NCBI RefSeq assembly: GCF_026167545.1
Contig: NZ_CP110678.1
Span: forward strand, 1,981,501-2,045,500
DNA length: 64,000 nucleotides
Reading direction: 5' to 3'
Origin: Sphingomonas sp. S1-29
GTDB lineage: Bacteria; Pseudomonadota; Alphaproteobacteria; Sphingomonadales; Sphingomonadaceae
Made by a program: the position numbers and the translations under genes
The notes under the pieces: generated by a model
Database searches by the model: none
What the model saw: the letters and a program-made list of their open reading frames with translations, nothing else
Told to the model about the DNA's origin: nothing
Shown: piece after piece, positions 45,771 to 54,726 of the stretch
How positions within the stretch are numbered: position 1 is the stretch's first letter
Layout of the letters: every line of letters starts with the position of its first letter

Positions 45771-47855
45771 TCACCCCCGCTCCGCCGCGCTCACCGCATC
45801 GGCCGCACGCAGCGACGCCAGCAGCTTCATCAGGTGCGTCGCATCGCGCACCTCGAGGTCGATCGTGTTGGTGTGGAACGTCGTGTCGCGATTATCCATG
45901 CGGATGCCGAGGATATTCGCCTTGTGCGCGCCGATGATCGTCGCGACCGCGCCGAGCGCGCCGGGCTCGTTCTTGAGCGTCACGTTCACGCGCGCGGTCC
46001 CGCCCTCGGCCTTGTCGCCCCAGGCGAGATCGACCCAGTCGGCGTCTTCGCCTTCGGCCAGCAGCGCGCAGGTGATGCCATGGACTTCGATCGGCATTCC
46101 CGGCCGCCGCACCCCGACGATCCGGTCGCCGGGCACCGGGCGGCAGCATTCGGCGAGGTCGAACGCCATGCCCGGGGTCAGCCCCTTGATGCTGATCGCG
46201 TGGAGCTGCGGCAGCATCATCGTGTCGGCGCCTTCGGCCGAACCCGGCATCAGCGCTTCCATCACCGCGGCATCGGTCACCTGCTGGCGCGCGATCGCCT
46301 CCATCAGCGCGCCTTCGTCGTGCAGCTTCAAGCGCTTGAGCGCGTCGGGCACCGCATCGGCGCCCACCGGCACCGGCAGCCGCGCGACGATGTCGTCGTA
46401 GAGTTTATGCCCCAGCGCCACGGTCTCGTCGCGCTCGCGGTGGCGGATGTGGCGGCGGATCGCCGCGCGCGCCTTGCCGGTGATCGCGAAGTTCAGCCAA
46501 TTGGGCTGCGGCGTCTGCGCCTTGGATCGCAGGATCTGTACCTGATCGCCATTCTCGATCTCGGTGCGCAGCGGCAGCACGCGGCCATTCACCTTCGCCC
46601 CCACCGCCTGGTCGCCAAGATCGGTATGGACCGCATAGGCAAAATCGATCGGCGTCGCGCCCTTGGGCAGCTGGATCAGCTCACCGCGCGGGGTGAAGGC
46701 AAAGATGCGATCCTGGTACATCGCCATCTTGGTGTGTTCGAGCAGCTCCTCGGGGCTCTCGGCATTTTCGAGGATTTCGACCAGATCCTGAATCCAGCGC
46801 ACCTGGGTATCAGGGCGGACCTCGTTCTGCTTGTACGACCAATGCGCCGCCAGCCCATGTTCTGCCTGGGCGTGCATCGCCTGCGTTCGAATCTGGATCT
46901 CGATCCGGTTGTCGCCGGCATGGAACACGCTGGTGTGCAGCGATCGATAGCCGTTGCGCTTGGGCGTCGAAATGTAATCCTTGAACCGCCCCGGCACCAT
47001 CGGCCATTTGCGGTGGATCGCGCCGAGCGCGCGGTAGCATTCCTCCTCGGTGGCGACGATCGCGCGAAACGCCATGATGTCCGACAGCTGGTCTAGGCTG
47101 ACATGCCGCTCGGACATTTTGCGCCAGATCGAATAGGGGTGCTTCTCGCGTCCCGACACCGCCGCCTCGATCCCCACGCGCGACAGCAATTGTTCGAGCC
47201 CGGCGCCGATCTTGCCGATCCGGTCGCCACCTTCCTTGAGCGCGGTCAGCCGCCGGGTGATCGATTCATACGCCTCGGGCTCGAGCTCGCGAAAGGCGAG
47301 CGTCTGCATCTCCTTCATGAACTCATACATGCCGATCCGCTCGGCGAGCGGGGCATAGATGTCCATCGTCTCCTTGGCGATGCGGCGGCGCTTCTCGGGC
47401 TTGGCGATGTGGTGCAGCGTGCGCATGTTGTGCAGCCGATCGGCTAGCTTCACCAGCAGCACGCGAATGTCGTCGGACATCGCCAACAGGAATTTGCGCA
47501 GGTTTTCCGCCGCACGCTGGCTCTCGGTCTGCGCCTCGATCTTCGACAATTTGGTGACGCCATCGACCATCCGCGCCACCGAAGGCCCGAATTTGGCGAG
47601 GATTTCCTCCGGCGTTGCCACCGTATCCTCGATCGTGTCGTGCAGGATCGCGGTGGCGATCGTCTCGTCGTCGAGATGCAGGTCGGTCAGGATCCCCGCC
47701 ACCTCGATCGGATGGCTGAAATAGGGATCGCCCGAGGCACGTTTCTGGCTGCCATGCGCATGCATCGAAAAGACATAGGCGCGGTTGAGCAGCGCCTCAT
47801 TGGCGTTGGGATCGTAGCTGAGCACCCGATCGACGAGTTCATATTGGCGTAACAC
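45771..47855 (-). CDS. Bifunctional (p)ppGpp synthetase/hydrolase, Rel/SpoT (RSH)
   Basis: Makes and degrades the stringent-response alarmone. 694 residues with start GTG 47855 (VLRQYELVDRVLSYDP); GTG 47861 and TTG 47889 are also in frame. HD hydrolase domain intact (YFSHPIEVAGI, AILHDTIEDT near residue 80), and synthetase domain with RFKDYISTPKRNGYRSLHTS, the R-x-K-D motif of bifunctional enzymes, near 295. TGS domain (FAFTPRGELIQLPKGATPID) near 385, Zn/conserved-Cys region (FDLAECCRPVPGDRIVG) near 570 and a C-terminal ACT domain. It is the only RSH gene in the window. Confidence 0.95.
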   Translation of the reverse strand: MLRQYELVDRVLSYDPNANEALLNRAYVFSMHAHGSQKRASGDPYFSHPIEVAGILTDLHLDDETIATAILHDTIEDTVATPEEILAKFGPSVARMVDGVTKLSKIEAQTESQRAAENLRKFLLAMSDDIRVLLVKLADRLHNMRTLHHIAKPEKRRRIAKETMDIYAPLAERIGMYEFMKEMQTLAFRELEPEAYESITRRLTALKEGGDRIGKIGAGLEQLLSRVGIEAAVSGREKHPYSIWRKMSERHVSLDQLSDIMAFRAIVATEEECYRALGAIHRKWPMVPGRFKDYISTPKRNGYRSLHTSVFHAGDNRIEIQIRTQAMHAQAEHGLAAHWSYKQNEVRPDTQVRWIQDLVEILENAESPEELLEHTKMAMYQDRIFAFTPRGELIQLPKGATPIDFAYAVHTDLGDQAVGAKVNGRVLPLRTEIENGDQVQILRSKAQTPQPNWLNFAITGKARAAIRRHIRHRERDETVALGHKLYDDIVARLPVPVGADAVPDALKRLKLHDEGALMEAIARQQVTDAAVMEALMPGSAEGADTMMLPQLHAISIKGLTPGMAFDLAECCRPVPGDRIVGVRRPGMPIEVHGITCALLAEGEDADWVDLAWGDKAEGGTARVNVTLKNEPGALGAVATIIGAHKANILGIRMDNRDTTFHTNTIDLEVRDATHLMKLLASLRAADAVSAAERG

Positions 47856-47977
47856 CCGCACAAGATGGGGGCGCAGCGTGGCGATTGGCAACGGATTGTT
47901 GCGCGATCGCCCCCGCCGCGCCGATCATTCGTCGCGGTGGTGGCATTTCGATCACGCGATTCGAGGCCTTGGGCGCG

Positions 47978-48280
47978 TCATTCGGCGCGGGCGTTGCACT
48001 TGGTGAGCGCATCGGGGTCGAAGGCGGTGCCCGCAACGCTGAACGACTCCAGCGCGCCGACTTCGCGTACCAGCAGCTCGCACAAAATCGCCGGGCGCGT
48101 CGCCGATTTGGGCGCGCTGCAGCCGCCGTCGCCGCAGCGCCAGATCGTGTCGCGGGTGACCAGCTTCTTGCCGACCGCAGCGGTGGCGGGAACCGCGGCG
48201 TAATGGCCTTGGCCTTGCGCCGCGGCGGGAACGGCGAGGGCAAGCATGACGACGGCAGACGCCGACAGGATGGTGCGCAT
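47978..48280 (-). CDS. CC_3452-type small secreted protein
   Basis: 100 residues from ATG 48280 (MRTILSASAVVMLALAVPAA). Signal peptide cleaved near AAAQG. The mature part has four Cys: IWRCGDGGCSAPKSATRPAI, CELLVREVGALESFSVAGTA, LTKCNARA. The pattern matches small Cys-rich alphaproteobacterial proteins of the CC_3452 type, of unknown function, probably periplasmic. Divergent from the HxlR regulator, with about 120 bp between starts. Confidence 0.8.
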   Translation of the reverse strand: MRTILSASAVVMLALAVPAAAQGQGHYAAVPATAAVGKKLVTRDTIWRCGDGGCSAPKSATRPAILCELLVREVGALESFSVAGTAFDPDALTKCNARAE

Positions 48281-48403
48281 AGGCGATTCCCCCCAAGAAC
48301 CAGTAGCAGATGACAACCTATCAGATCGTCGATTAGTTGCAAGATGGGACCTATGCTGCGAGGCAATATATCTGCCGCGTTTTCAACCCCGGTGCCTTGG
48401 GCT

Positions 48404-48913
48404 ATGTCTTCGACGATGAACGAGAAAATCCGCGAGCCGCTCCGCGCTCTGGCGACTGCCTGTAGCCTGCCCGCCGCGCTCGAGGCGATGGGCGAACGCT
48501 GGTCGTTCATGATCCTGCGCGCCAGCTTCAACGGGCTCCATCATTTCGAGGAATATCAGGCCGAGCTCGGGATCGCGCGCAACATCCTAGCTAACCGGCT
48601 GGGCCGGCTGGTCGGTCATGGCATACTGGCGCGGCGGCCGATGGACGATGATCGGCGCAAGGTGGAATATCGGCTGACTGAAAAAGGCTATGCGCTGCTG
48701 CCGACGATGGTGGCGCTGCGGCAATGGGGCGAGCGCTGGGAGACGGGTACCCCCGCCTCGCCGGTGCTGGTCGACACCCGCGACCGCAAGCCGATCGCGC
48801 CGGTGCAGGTGATGAGCCATGACGGCCGCGTGCTGAACAAGAAGGGCGACATGGAATGGTCGCTGCCCGAGGATGTGCGCGACGCCGACGCGAAGCTGAA
48901 GGCGGCTGGGTAA
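48404..48913 (+). CDS. HxlR-family winged-helix transcriptional regulator
   Basis: 169 residues from ATG 48404 (MSSTMNEKIREPLRALATAC; second ATG 48416). HxlR domain: CSLPAALEAMGERWSFMILR near residue 20, FEEYQAELGIARNILANRLG near 50, and the wing RPMDDDRRKVEYRLTEKGYA. A roughly 60-residue C-terminal extension (VMSHDGRVLNKKGDMEWSLP) is seen in the longer HxlR subgroup. The conserved Cys at position 20 could be redox-sensing. Targets may include the divergent CC_3452-type gene or itself; no clear operator was identified. Confidence 0.85.
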   Translation: MSSTMNEKIREPLRALATACSLPAALEAMGERWSFMILRASFNGLHHFEEYQAELGIARNILANRLGRLVGHGILARRPMDDDRRKVEYRLTEKGYALLPTMVALRQWGERWETGTPASPVLVDTRDRKPIAPVQVMSHDGRVLNKKGDMEWSLPEDVRDADAKLKAAG

Positions 48914-48939
48914 AAGGCACTCCGTTCGACCTGCCCCCC

Positions 48940-48966
48940 GTCACCCCGGCACGGGGCCGGGGTGAC
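48940..48966. repeat. Short family E palindrome
   Basis: GTCACCCCGGCACGGGGCCG then GGGTGAC, a hairpin between the convergent HxlR and aminotransferase genes. Could act as a terminator. Confidence 0.7.
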
Positions 48967-48975
48967 GGTTAGGTC

Positions 48976-50184
48976 CTACCCCACCTTCGTGGTCGGGGTA
49001 TTCACCCCCATCGACTGAAGATATTTCTTCACATTGCGCGCCGCCTGGCGCAGCCGTTGTTCGTTCTCGACCATCGCGATCCGGACATAGCCTTCGCCGT
49101 CCTCGCCATAGCCGACCCCCGGCGCGACTGCGACCTTGGCGTGGGTCAGCAGTTGCTTGGAGAATTCGAGGCTCCCCATCTCGCGCAGCGCGGGTGGCAG
49201 CGGCGCCCAGGCGAACATCGATGCGCGCGGCGCGGGGATGTCCCAGCCCGCGCGGCCGAACGATTCGACCATCACGTCGCGGCGCTTGTGGTACAAAGCG
49301 CGATTGGCCGCGACGATGTCCTGCGGACCGTTGAGCGCGGCGCAGGCGGCCGCCTGGATCGGCGTGAACGCACCGTAATCGAGATACGACTTCACCCGCG
49401 TCAGCGCCGCGATCAGCTTCTGGTTGCCGACCGCGAACCCCATCCGCCAGCCCGCCATCGAATAGGTCTTCGACAGCGAGGTGAACTCGACCGCGACATC
49501 CTTGGCGCCGGGCACCTCGAGGATCGATCGCGTCGGGTTGCCGTCATAATAGAGCTCGGAATAGGCAAGGTCGCTCAGCACCCACACCTTGTTCTCGCGC
49601 GCCCAGGCGACCAGCCGCTCGTAGAAGGCGAGATCGACCGTCTCGGCGGTGGGGTTCGAGGGATAGCCCACCACCAGCACGCTGGGGCGCGGCACGGTGA
49701 AGGCCATCGCGCGTTCTAGCGAGCGGAAATATTCCTCGTCGGGGGTCGTCGGTACGCTGCGGATCGCAGCGCCCGCGATGATGAATCCGAAGGTGTGGAT
49801 CGGGTAGGAGGGGTTGGGCGCCAGCACGACGTCGCCCGGCCCGGTGATCGCGGTGGCGAGGCTCGACAGCCCTTCCTTCGATCCCATCGTCACGACGACT
49901 TCGGTCTCGGGATCGAGCTCGACCCCGAACCGGCGACCGTAATAATTGGCCTGCGCCTTGCGAAGGCCGGGAATCCCCTTCGACTGCGAATAGCCATGCG
50001 CGTCGGGCTTGCGCGCGACTTCGCATAATTTGTCGATCACGTGCTGCGGCGGCGGCAGGTCGGGATTGCCCATGCCGAGGTCGATAATGTCCTCGCCACC
50101 GCTGCGCGCCTGCGCCCGCATCGCGTTGACCTCGGCGATGACATAAGGCGGCAAGCGTTTGATGCGGTAGAATTCGTCGGACAT
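48976..50184 (-). CDS. alaC: PLP-dependent class I/II aminotransferase, AlaC/DapL-like
   Basis: 402 residues. PLP enzyme with IIDLGMGNPDLPPPQHVIDK near 33, MGSKEGLSSLATAITGPGDV near 105, VVGYPSNPTAETVD near 170, WVLSDLAYSELYYDG near 203 and the Schiff-base Lys in EFTSLSKTYSMAGWRMGFAV near 240. Close relatives are annotated as alanine transaminase AlaC or, less reliably, LL-diaminopimelate aminotransferase. Alanine synthesis from pyruvate and glutamate is the likelier role. Divergent from phaC with 124 bp between. Confidence 0.9.
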   Translation of the reverse strand: MSDEFYRIKRLPPYVIAEVNAMRAQARSGGEDIIDLGMGNPDLPPPQHVIDKLCEVARKPDAHGYSQSKGIPGLRKAQANYYGRRFGVELDPETEVVVTMGSKEGLSSLATAITGPGDVVLAPNPSYPIHTFGFIIAGAAIRSVPTTPDEEYFRSLERAMAFTVPRPSVLVVGYPSNPTAETVDLAFYERLVAWARENKVWVLSDLAYSELYYDGNPTRSILEVPGAKDVAVEFTSLSKTYSMAGWRMGFAVGNQKLIAALTRVKSYLDYGAFTPIQAAACAALNGPQDIVAANRALYHKRRDVMVESFGRAGWDIPAPRASMFAWAPLPPALREMGSLEFSKQLLTHAKVAVAPGVGYGEDGEGYVRIAMVENEQRLRQAARNVKKYLQSMGVNTPTTKVG

Positions 50185-50308
50185 GGATGCTCCCTTCGGA
50201 CGTTACGCCCTTACGCGTATCGCCTGCCCAGCGAAAGCAGGCGCCGCGCGGGTTTCTTCGAGAGGCTCGCGCGGGTAGAGCAACGGCAACAGCAAGAGGA
50301 TCTCCCGC

Positions 50309-52057
50309 ATGGCCGAACCCACCGCTCCTCCCGCGGCACCCAGCCTGCAAGAGCTGCAGCATTGGACCGGGGTGCTCGGCCGCGCGCAGCAGATGATGAT
50401 GGAGGCGGGCATCGACATGATGGCGCAGCTTCCCGCCGCCAAGGCCGCCCCAGCCTTCCCCGCGATGTTCGACCCCGCCCAGGCGATGCGCGCGGGCGCC
50501 GCCTTCTGGACCGACACGCTGCAGCTGTGGCAGCGCTTCCTCGACCCCGCGCACGCGGTGCCGGCGGCGGAAAGCCCCGAACACGCCAAGGACCGCCGCT
50601 TCAGGGCGCCGCAATGGCGCGAAGACCCGGTCTTCGACTTTCTGCGGCAGAGCTATTTCCTGATTGCCGATCACATGGTGAAGGGCGTCGATTCGCTCGA
50701 GGGCGTCGAGCCGCGCCAGAAGGAGCAGATCCGATTCGCCACCCAGGGCTTCATCGACGCGATGAGCCCGACCAACTTCCCCGCCACCAATCCCGAAGTG
50801 ATCGAGAAGATCGTCGAAACCCGCGGCGAGAATCTGCTCAAGGGGCTGCAGAACATGCTCGCCGACATCGCCAAGGGGCAGATGACGCAGAGCGACACCT
50901 CGGCGTTCGAGCTCGGGCGCAACCTGGCGATGACGCCGGGCAAGGTGGTGCGCCGCACCCCGCTATACGAGCTGATCCAATATGCGCCCGCGACCAAGCA
51001 GGTGTTCGAAACCCCGCTGGTGATCTTCCCGCCCTGGATCAACCGTTTCTACATCCTCGACCTGACCGCCGAGAAGAGCTTCATCCGCTGGGCGGTCGAA
51101 CAGGGTCTGAGCGTGTTCGTCGTGTCGTGGCGCTCGGCCGATGCGTCGATGAAGGACGTCGTCTGGGACGATTATGTCGAGCGCGGGCAGATCGACGCGA
51201 TCGATACGGTACGCGACCTGCTCGGCGTCGAAAGCGTGCATGCGATCGGCTATTGCGTTGCGGGCACCACGCTTGCGGCGACGCTGGCGCTGCTCACCGC
51301 GCGCGGCGAGGCCGACAAGGTAAAGACCGCGACCTTCTTCACCACCCAGGTCGATTTCGCCGAGGCGGGCGAGCTCAGCCTGTTCGTCGGCGACGAACAG
51401 CTCAAGATGATCGATTCGCTCTCGAGCGACGGGTATCTCGACGGACGCTACATGGCGACCACCTTCAACCTGCTGCGCGGCCGCGACCTGATCTGGAACT
51501 ATGTCACCAACAATTATCTGCTGGGCGCCGATTATGCGCCGTTCGACCTGCTCCACTGGAATGCCGACGTCACCAACCTGCCCGCCAAATGGCATCAAAG
51601 CTATCTGACCGACCTGTATCGCGACAACAAGCTGGTGGTGCCCGGCGCGATGCAGATCGCGGGCACGCCGATCGACCTGTCGACGGTGAAGACCCCCAGC
51701 TACATCCAGGCGGGGCGCGAAGACCATATCGCGCCTGCGCACAGCGTCTGGAAGATCACCGATCATTTCGCCGGGCCGCTGCGCTTCGTCCTCGCGGGAT
51801 CGGGACATATTGCGGGGGTGGTCAACCCACCGAGCGCCAATAAGTATCAATATTGGACCAACGAGGCGAAGGTATCGTCGCTCGCCGATTTCGTCGCCGG
51901 CGCGACCGAAACCAAGGGCAGCTGGTGGCCCGACTGGATGCAGTGGATCGAAGCCGCCGATGCGACGCGAGTCGCCGCGCGCGGCGCGCGCATTCCCGGC
52001 AAGGGTAAGCTCGAGGCGTTGGCCGATGCACCGGGGGAATATGTAAAAACCCGCTGA
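50309..52057 (+). CDS. phaC: Class I poly(3-hydroxyalkanoate) synthase PhaC
   Basis: Polymerises (R)-3-hydroxyacyl-CoA into PHA on granules. 582 residues, class I size. N-terminal PhaC_N domain; catalytic triad of an alpha/beta hydrolase: nucleophile Cys in VHAIGYCVAGTTLAATLALL near residue 315 (lipase-like box G-x-C-x-A/G), Asp in LLHWNADVTNLPAKW near 415-420 and His in VLAGSGHIAGVVNPP near 502. Tail ARGARIPGKGKLEALADAPG with typical W-W-P-D-W before it. phaA and phaB are not in the window; a phasin gene follows. Confidence 0.97.
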   Translation: MAEPTAPPAAPSLQELQHWTGVLGRAQQMMMEAGIDMMAQLPAAKAAPAFPAMFDPAQAMRAGAAFWTDTLQLWQRFLDPAHAVPAAESPEHAKDRRFRAPQWREDPVFDFLRQSYFLIADHMVKGVDSLEGVEPRQKEQIRFATQGFIDAMSPTNFPATNPEVIEKIVETRGENLLKGLQNMLADIAKGQMTQSDTSAFELGRNLAMTPGKVVRRTPLYELIQYAPATKQVFETPLVIFPPWINRFYILDLTAEKSFIRWAVEQGLSVFVVSWRSADASMKDVVWDDYVERGQIDAIDTVRDLLGVESVHAIGYCVAGTTLAATLALLTARGEADKVKTATFFTTQVDFAEAGELSLFVGDEQLKMIDSLSSDGYLDGRYMATTFNLLRGRDLIWNYVTNNYLLGADYAPFDLLHWNADVTNLPAKWHQSYLTDLYRDNKLVVPGAMQIAGTPIDLSTVKTPSYIQAGREDHIAPAHSVWKITDHFAGPLRFVLAGSGHIAGVVNPPSANKYQYWTNEAKVSSLADFVAGATETKGSWWPDWMQWIEAADATRVAARGARIPGKGKLEALADAPGEYVKTR

Positions 52058-52092
52058 ATTAGGGGAGGTTAGGCCGCAGCATGACGGTTATG

Positions 52093-52151
52093 TTGCGGCG
52101 CAACACAAAATTTGCCTTTTGGGTGGATTCGCGGTAGATACTGCATCGCAG
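52093..52151 (+). promoter_or_regulatory. Phasin promoter with two PhaR-like palindromic operators
   Basis: TTGCGGCGCAA (52093-52103) and CTGCATCGCAG (52141-52151) both fit TGC-N3-GCA, the form of PhaR operators described in alphaproteobacteria. Between them: -35 TTGCCT (52112-52117), 17 bp, -10 TAGATA (52135-52140). One operator lies just upstream of the -35 and the other directly after the -10. phaR is not in the window. Confidence 0.75.
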
Positions 52152-52173
52152 CATTTCACCCGAAGGAGGCATC

Positions 52174-53124
52174 ATGGCCAACAAAGGTCAGCCCACCGGT
52201 CCGAATACCTCGGGCAGCACGACCAAGGCGAAGCCGGTGCAGGTAGCGGCAAAGCCGACGCCGGCAGCCGCCAAGCCAGCGCCCGTGGCAGCCAAGCCAG
52301 CGCCCATGCCAGCGAAGCCAGCGCCGGTCGCCGCAACGCCGCCCGCGCCTGAGATCGCCAAGCCCGTAGTGCCTGCCGCTGCGATTGAGGCGATCCAGCG
52401 TTCGATCGCGCCCGAGCCCAAGATTGCCTCGGCGATCGTCAACCCGGCACCCGCCAAGGTCGCCGCGCCGAGTTCGAGCCCCAAAACCAACCCCGCAACG
52501 ACGCCGGTGCCAAAGCCCGACGTCGTCGCCAAGACCCAAGCGGCAGCGAAAATCCTTGCCGCACCGGTCGCCAAGACGACCGAAAAGGTCGCGAACACCG
52601 CAAAGAGCGTTGCCACCCAAACCGCCAAGGTCGTCCAGGCCGCGGCGCGCACCGTCGAGAAGGATACCCGAACCATGCAGACCGAAATGAAGAACGCCGC
52701 CGAGAAGACCACCGAGCAGACGCAGGCGATGCTGGGCGAGATGAACGATCGCGCCAAGGGCATGATGGAAAAGAACGCCAAGATGGTCGAGGAAATGAAC
52801 GAGATGGCCAAGGGCAATCTCGAAGCGGTTACCGAATCGGGCCGAATCGCCGCCAAGGGCATGGAAGCGCTGACGCAGGAAGCCGCCGAGTTCGGCCGCA
52901 AGTCGTTCGAGCAGGCCACCGCCGCGATGAAGAGCATGGCCGCGGTGAAGTCGCCGACCGAGCTGTTCAAGCTGCAGAGCGATTACATGCGCGCCGCCTT
53001 CGACGCCTATGTAGCCGAAGCATCGAAGACCACCGAGCACATGATGAAGCTGGCCGGCGACGCTGCCCAGCCGCTGTCGAACCGGATGGCGATCGCCGCC
53101 GAAAAGGCAAAGCCGGTCGCATAA
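52174..53124 (+). CDS. Phasin family protein with long Ala/Pro/Lys-rich N-terminal arm
   Basis: 316 residues, ATG 52174 after AAGGAGG. Coats PHA granules. Residues 1-115 are Ala/Pro/Lys-rich with tandem A-A-K-P-A-P repeats. The C-terminal phasin domain (about 150-315) is helical and amphipathic: TMQTEMKNAAEKTTEQTQAM, MNDRAKGMMEKNAKMVEEMN, AEFGRKSFEQATAAMKSMAA and PTELFKLQSDYMRAAFDAYV. The lysine-rich repeats recall histone-H1-like or DNA-binding granule proteins; a DNA-binding or granule-segregation role is speculation. Own promoter with PhaR-like operators and a strong terminator. Confidence 0.93.
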   Translation: MANKGQPTGPNTSGSTTKAKPVQVAAKPTPAAAKPAPVAAKPAPMPAKPAPVAATPPAPEIAKPVVPAAAIEAIQRSIAPEPKIASAIVNPAPAKVAAPSSSPKTNPATTPVPKPDVVAKTQAAAKILAAPVAKTTEKVANTAKSVATQTAKVVQAAARTVEKDTRTMQTEMKNAAEKTTEQTQAMLGEMNDRAKGMMEKNAKMVEEMNEMAKGNLEAVTESGRIAAKGMEALTQEAAEFGRKSFEQATAAMKSMAAVKSPTELFKLQSDYMRAAFDAYVAEASKTTEHMMKLAGDAAQPLSNRMAIAAEKAKPVA

Positions 53125-53145
53125 TCGCGGACCGTGTTGCGGTAG

Positions 53146-53182
53146 AAAGGGCGGCGTTCCGAAAGGAGCGCCGCCCTTTTCC
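53146..53182 (+). terminator. Rho-independent terminator after the phasin gene
   Basis: Stem AAAGGGCGGCG (53146-53156) and CGCCGCCCTTT (53169-53179), perfect 11 bp, loop of 12 nt, followed by TTCC. Located 22 bp after the phasin stop. Confidence 0.92.
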
Positions 53183-53327
53183 GTTCTAACCCCCTCCCCT
53201 CTGTGGGAGACGGTTGGCTGAGGGCCTTGGCCACAACATCGCGCTTCCATCGCCCGGCGTCCTGTGTCACCTGCGACCTTTCACCTGTGCCGGCGTTGCG
53301 CGGCGCGCTTGGGGAAGCGACAGGGTT

Positions 53328-54593
53328 TTGTTCACACGGTTTCTGATCGGCCTGGCCGGTATCGCGGTCATCTTGGGGCTCGCCGTCCTGCTGTCGACCA
53401 ATCGCCGCGCGATCCGGCTTCGCGTGGTGGGGGCGGCGTTTGCGTTGCAGGCGGGGATCGCCTTCCTCGTGCTCTACGTCCCCGCCGGACGCGCGATGAT
53501 CGGCACGATGGCAGCGGGCGTCACCGCCTTGCTCGGCTATGCCCAGGCGGGCACCGACTTCATCTTCGGCCCACTGGCGCGCCCCGACATGGGCGGCGCG
53601 AGCTTCGCGATCTCGGCGCTGCCGGTGATCATCTTCTTCGCCAGCCTCGTCTCGGTGCTGTATCACCTGCGCGTCATGCAGTTCGTGATCCGCTATGTCG
53701 GCGGCGCGATCGAGAAGGTGACCGGCGTGTCGAAGGTCGAATCGCTGTGTTCGGCGGCGAACATCTTCGTCGGCCAGAGCGAATCGCCGCTGGTCATCAA
53801 GCCCTATCTGGCCGCGCTCACCCCAAGCCAGTTGTTCGCGGTGATGTCGGTCGGCATGGCGGGCGTCGCGGGCACGATCCTGGCGGCCTATGCCTCGTTC
53901 CTTGGGCCGGCAGCATTGCCCTATCTGCTCGCCGCCAGCTTCATGGCAGCGCCTGGCGGGCTGCTGATGGCCAAGATCATCATGCCAGACGATCCGGTCG
54001 AGCCCGAATTGCCGCTGACGGGCGAGCCCGACGACGCGGTGATCGCGGTCGGCGAGAAGGTCGAGGAGGACGAACGCGCCGCCAATGTCATCATGGCCGC
54101 CGCGATGGGCGCGCAGATCGGCGTCAAGATCGCGGTCGCCGTCGGCGCGATGGTGCTGGCGTTCGTCGCGCTGGTGGCGATGGCCAATGGCTTGCTCGGC
54201 GCGGTCGGCGGCTGGTTCGGCTATCCGACGCTCAGCTTCCAGGCGGTGATTGGCAGCTTTTTCAAGCCGATCATGTTCCTGCTCAACATCCCCTGGGACG
54301 AGGCGGGCCGCGCGGGTGGGCTGTTCGGCACCAAGCTGGTGCTCAACGAATTTGTCGCGTTCATCGATCTCGGCCGGATGGGCGGGGAATTGAGCACCCG
54401 CACCACCGCGATCATCACCTTCGCGCTGTGCGGCTTCGCCAATTTCAGCTCGATCGCGATCCAGATGGCCGCGACGGGCAGCCTCGCCCCCAACCAGCGC
54501 CCGGTGATCGCACGGCTAGGCATCCGCGCACTGCTCGCGGGCAGCCTGGCGAACCTGATGTCGGCGGCGCTGGCGGGGTTGATCCTGCCTTAG
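53328..54593 (+). CDS. Concentrative nucleoside transporter (CNT/NupC family)
   Basis: About 421 residues taking TTG 53328 (LFTRFLIGLAG) as start; the frame is open to 53214, but the earlier residues look non-native. Ten or so transmembrane helices of the CNT fold: ALPVIIFFASLVSVLYHLRV, then CSAANIFVGQSESPLVIKPY (the G-Q-S-E-S/T-P nucleoside-binding motif, near residue 150), VMSVGMAGVAGTILAAYASF, LFGTKLVLNEFVAFIDL (near 340) and FALCGFANFSSIAIQMAATG. It imports nucleosides with H+ or Na+. Located after the phasin terminator, so independently transcribed. The start is uncertain. Confidence 0.9.
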   Translation: MFTRFLIGLAGIAVILGLAVLLSTNRRAIRLRVVGAAFALQAGIAFLVLYVPAGRAMIGTMAAGVTALLGYAQAGTDFIFGPLARPDMGGASFAISALPVIIFFASLVSVLYHLRVMQFVIRYVGGAIEKVTGVSKVESLCSAANIFVGQSESPLVIKPYLAALTPSQLFAVMSVGMAGVAGTILAAYASFLGPAALPYLLAASFMAAPGGLLMAKIIMPDDPVEPELPLTGEPDDAVIAVGEKVEEDERAANVIMAAAMGAQIGVKIAVAVGAMVLAFVALVAMANGLLGAVGGWFGYPTLSFQAVIGSFFKPIMFLLNIPWDEAGRAGGLFGTKLVLNEFVAFIDLGRMGGELSTRTTAIITFALCGFANFSSIAIQMAATGSLAPNQRPVIARLGIRALLAGSLANLMSAALAGLILP

Positions 54594-54608
54594 ACCCTGC
54601 CGCTTGAG

Positions 54609-54710
54609 TCCCCCTCCCGCTTGCGGGAGGGGCTAGGGGAGGGCATGTCGGCGAGAACTGTCGTCGTAAGACAGCCCCTCCCCCGACCCCTCCCGGCAGC
54701 GGGAGGGGGA
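54609..54710. repeat. Palindromic repeat, family A
   Basis: CCCCTCCCGCTTGCGGGAGG at the left, TAGGGGAGGGCATG then AGCCCCTCCCCCGACC, and CCCTCCCGGCAGCGGGAGGG at the right. Between the CNT and isoaspartyl peptidase genes. Confidence 0.85.
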
Positions 54711-54726
54711 AAGAAGGTACCCTCCC

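Noticed and set aside
47856..47891. TTG start at 47889-47891 for the RSH gene
   Set aside because: Adds residues (PIATLRPHLVR) not typical of the family; the GTG codons at 47861 or 47855 put the conserved LRQYELVDRV at the N-terminus.
50185..50308. PhaR operator upstream of phaC
   Set aside because: CCTGC and GCAGG occur, but 9 bp apart, not the TGC-N3-GCA form found before the phasin gene.
52230..52360. Tandem repeats at the start of the phasin gene considered as a CRISPR-like or minisatellite array
   Set aside because: They encode A-A-K-P-A-P protein repeats in frame, have no unique spacers, and a normal start codon and Shine-Dalgarno precede them.
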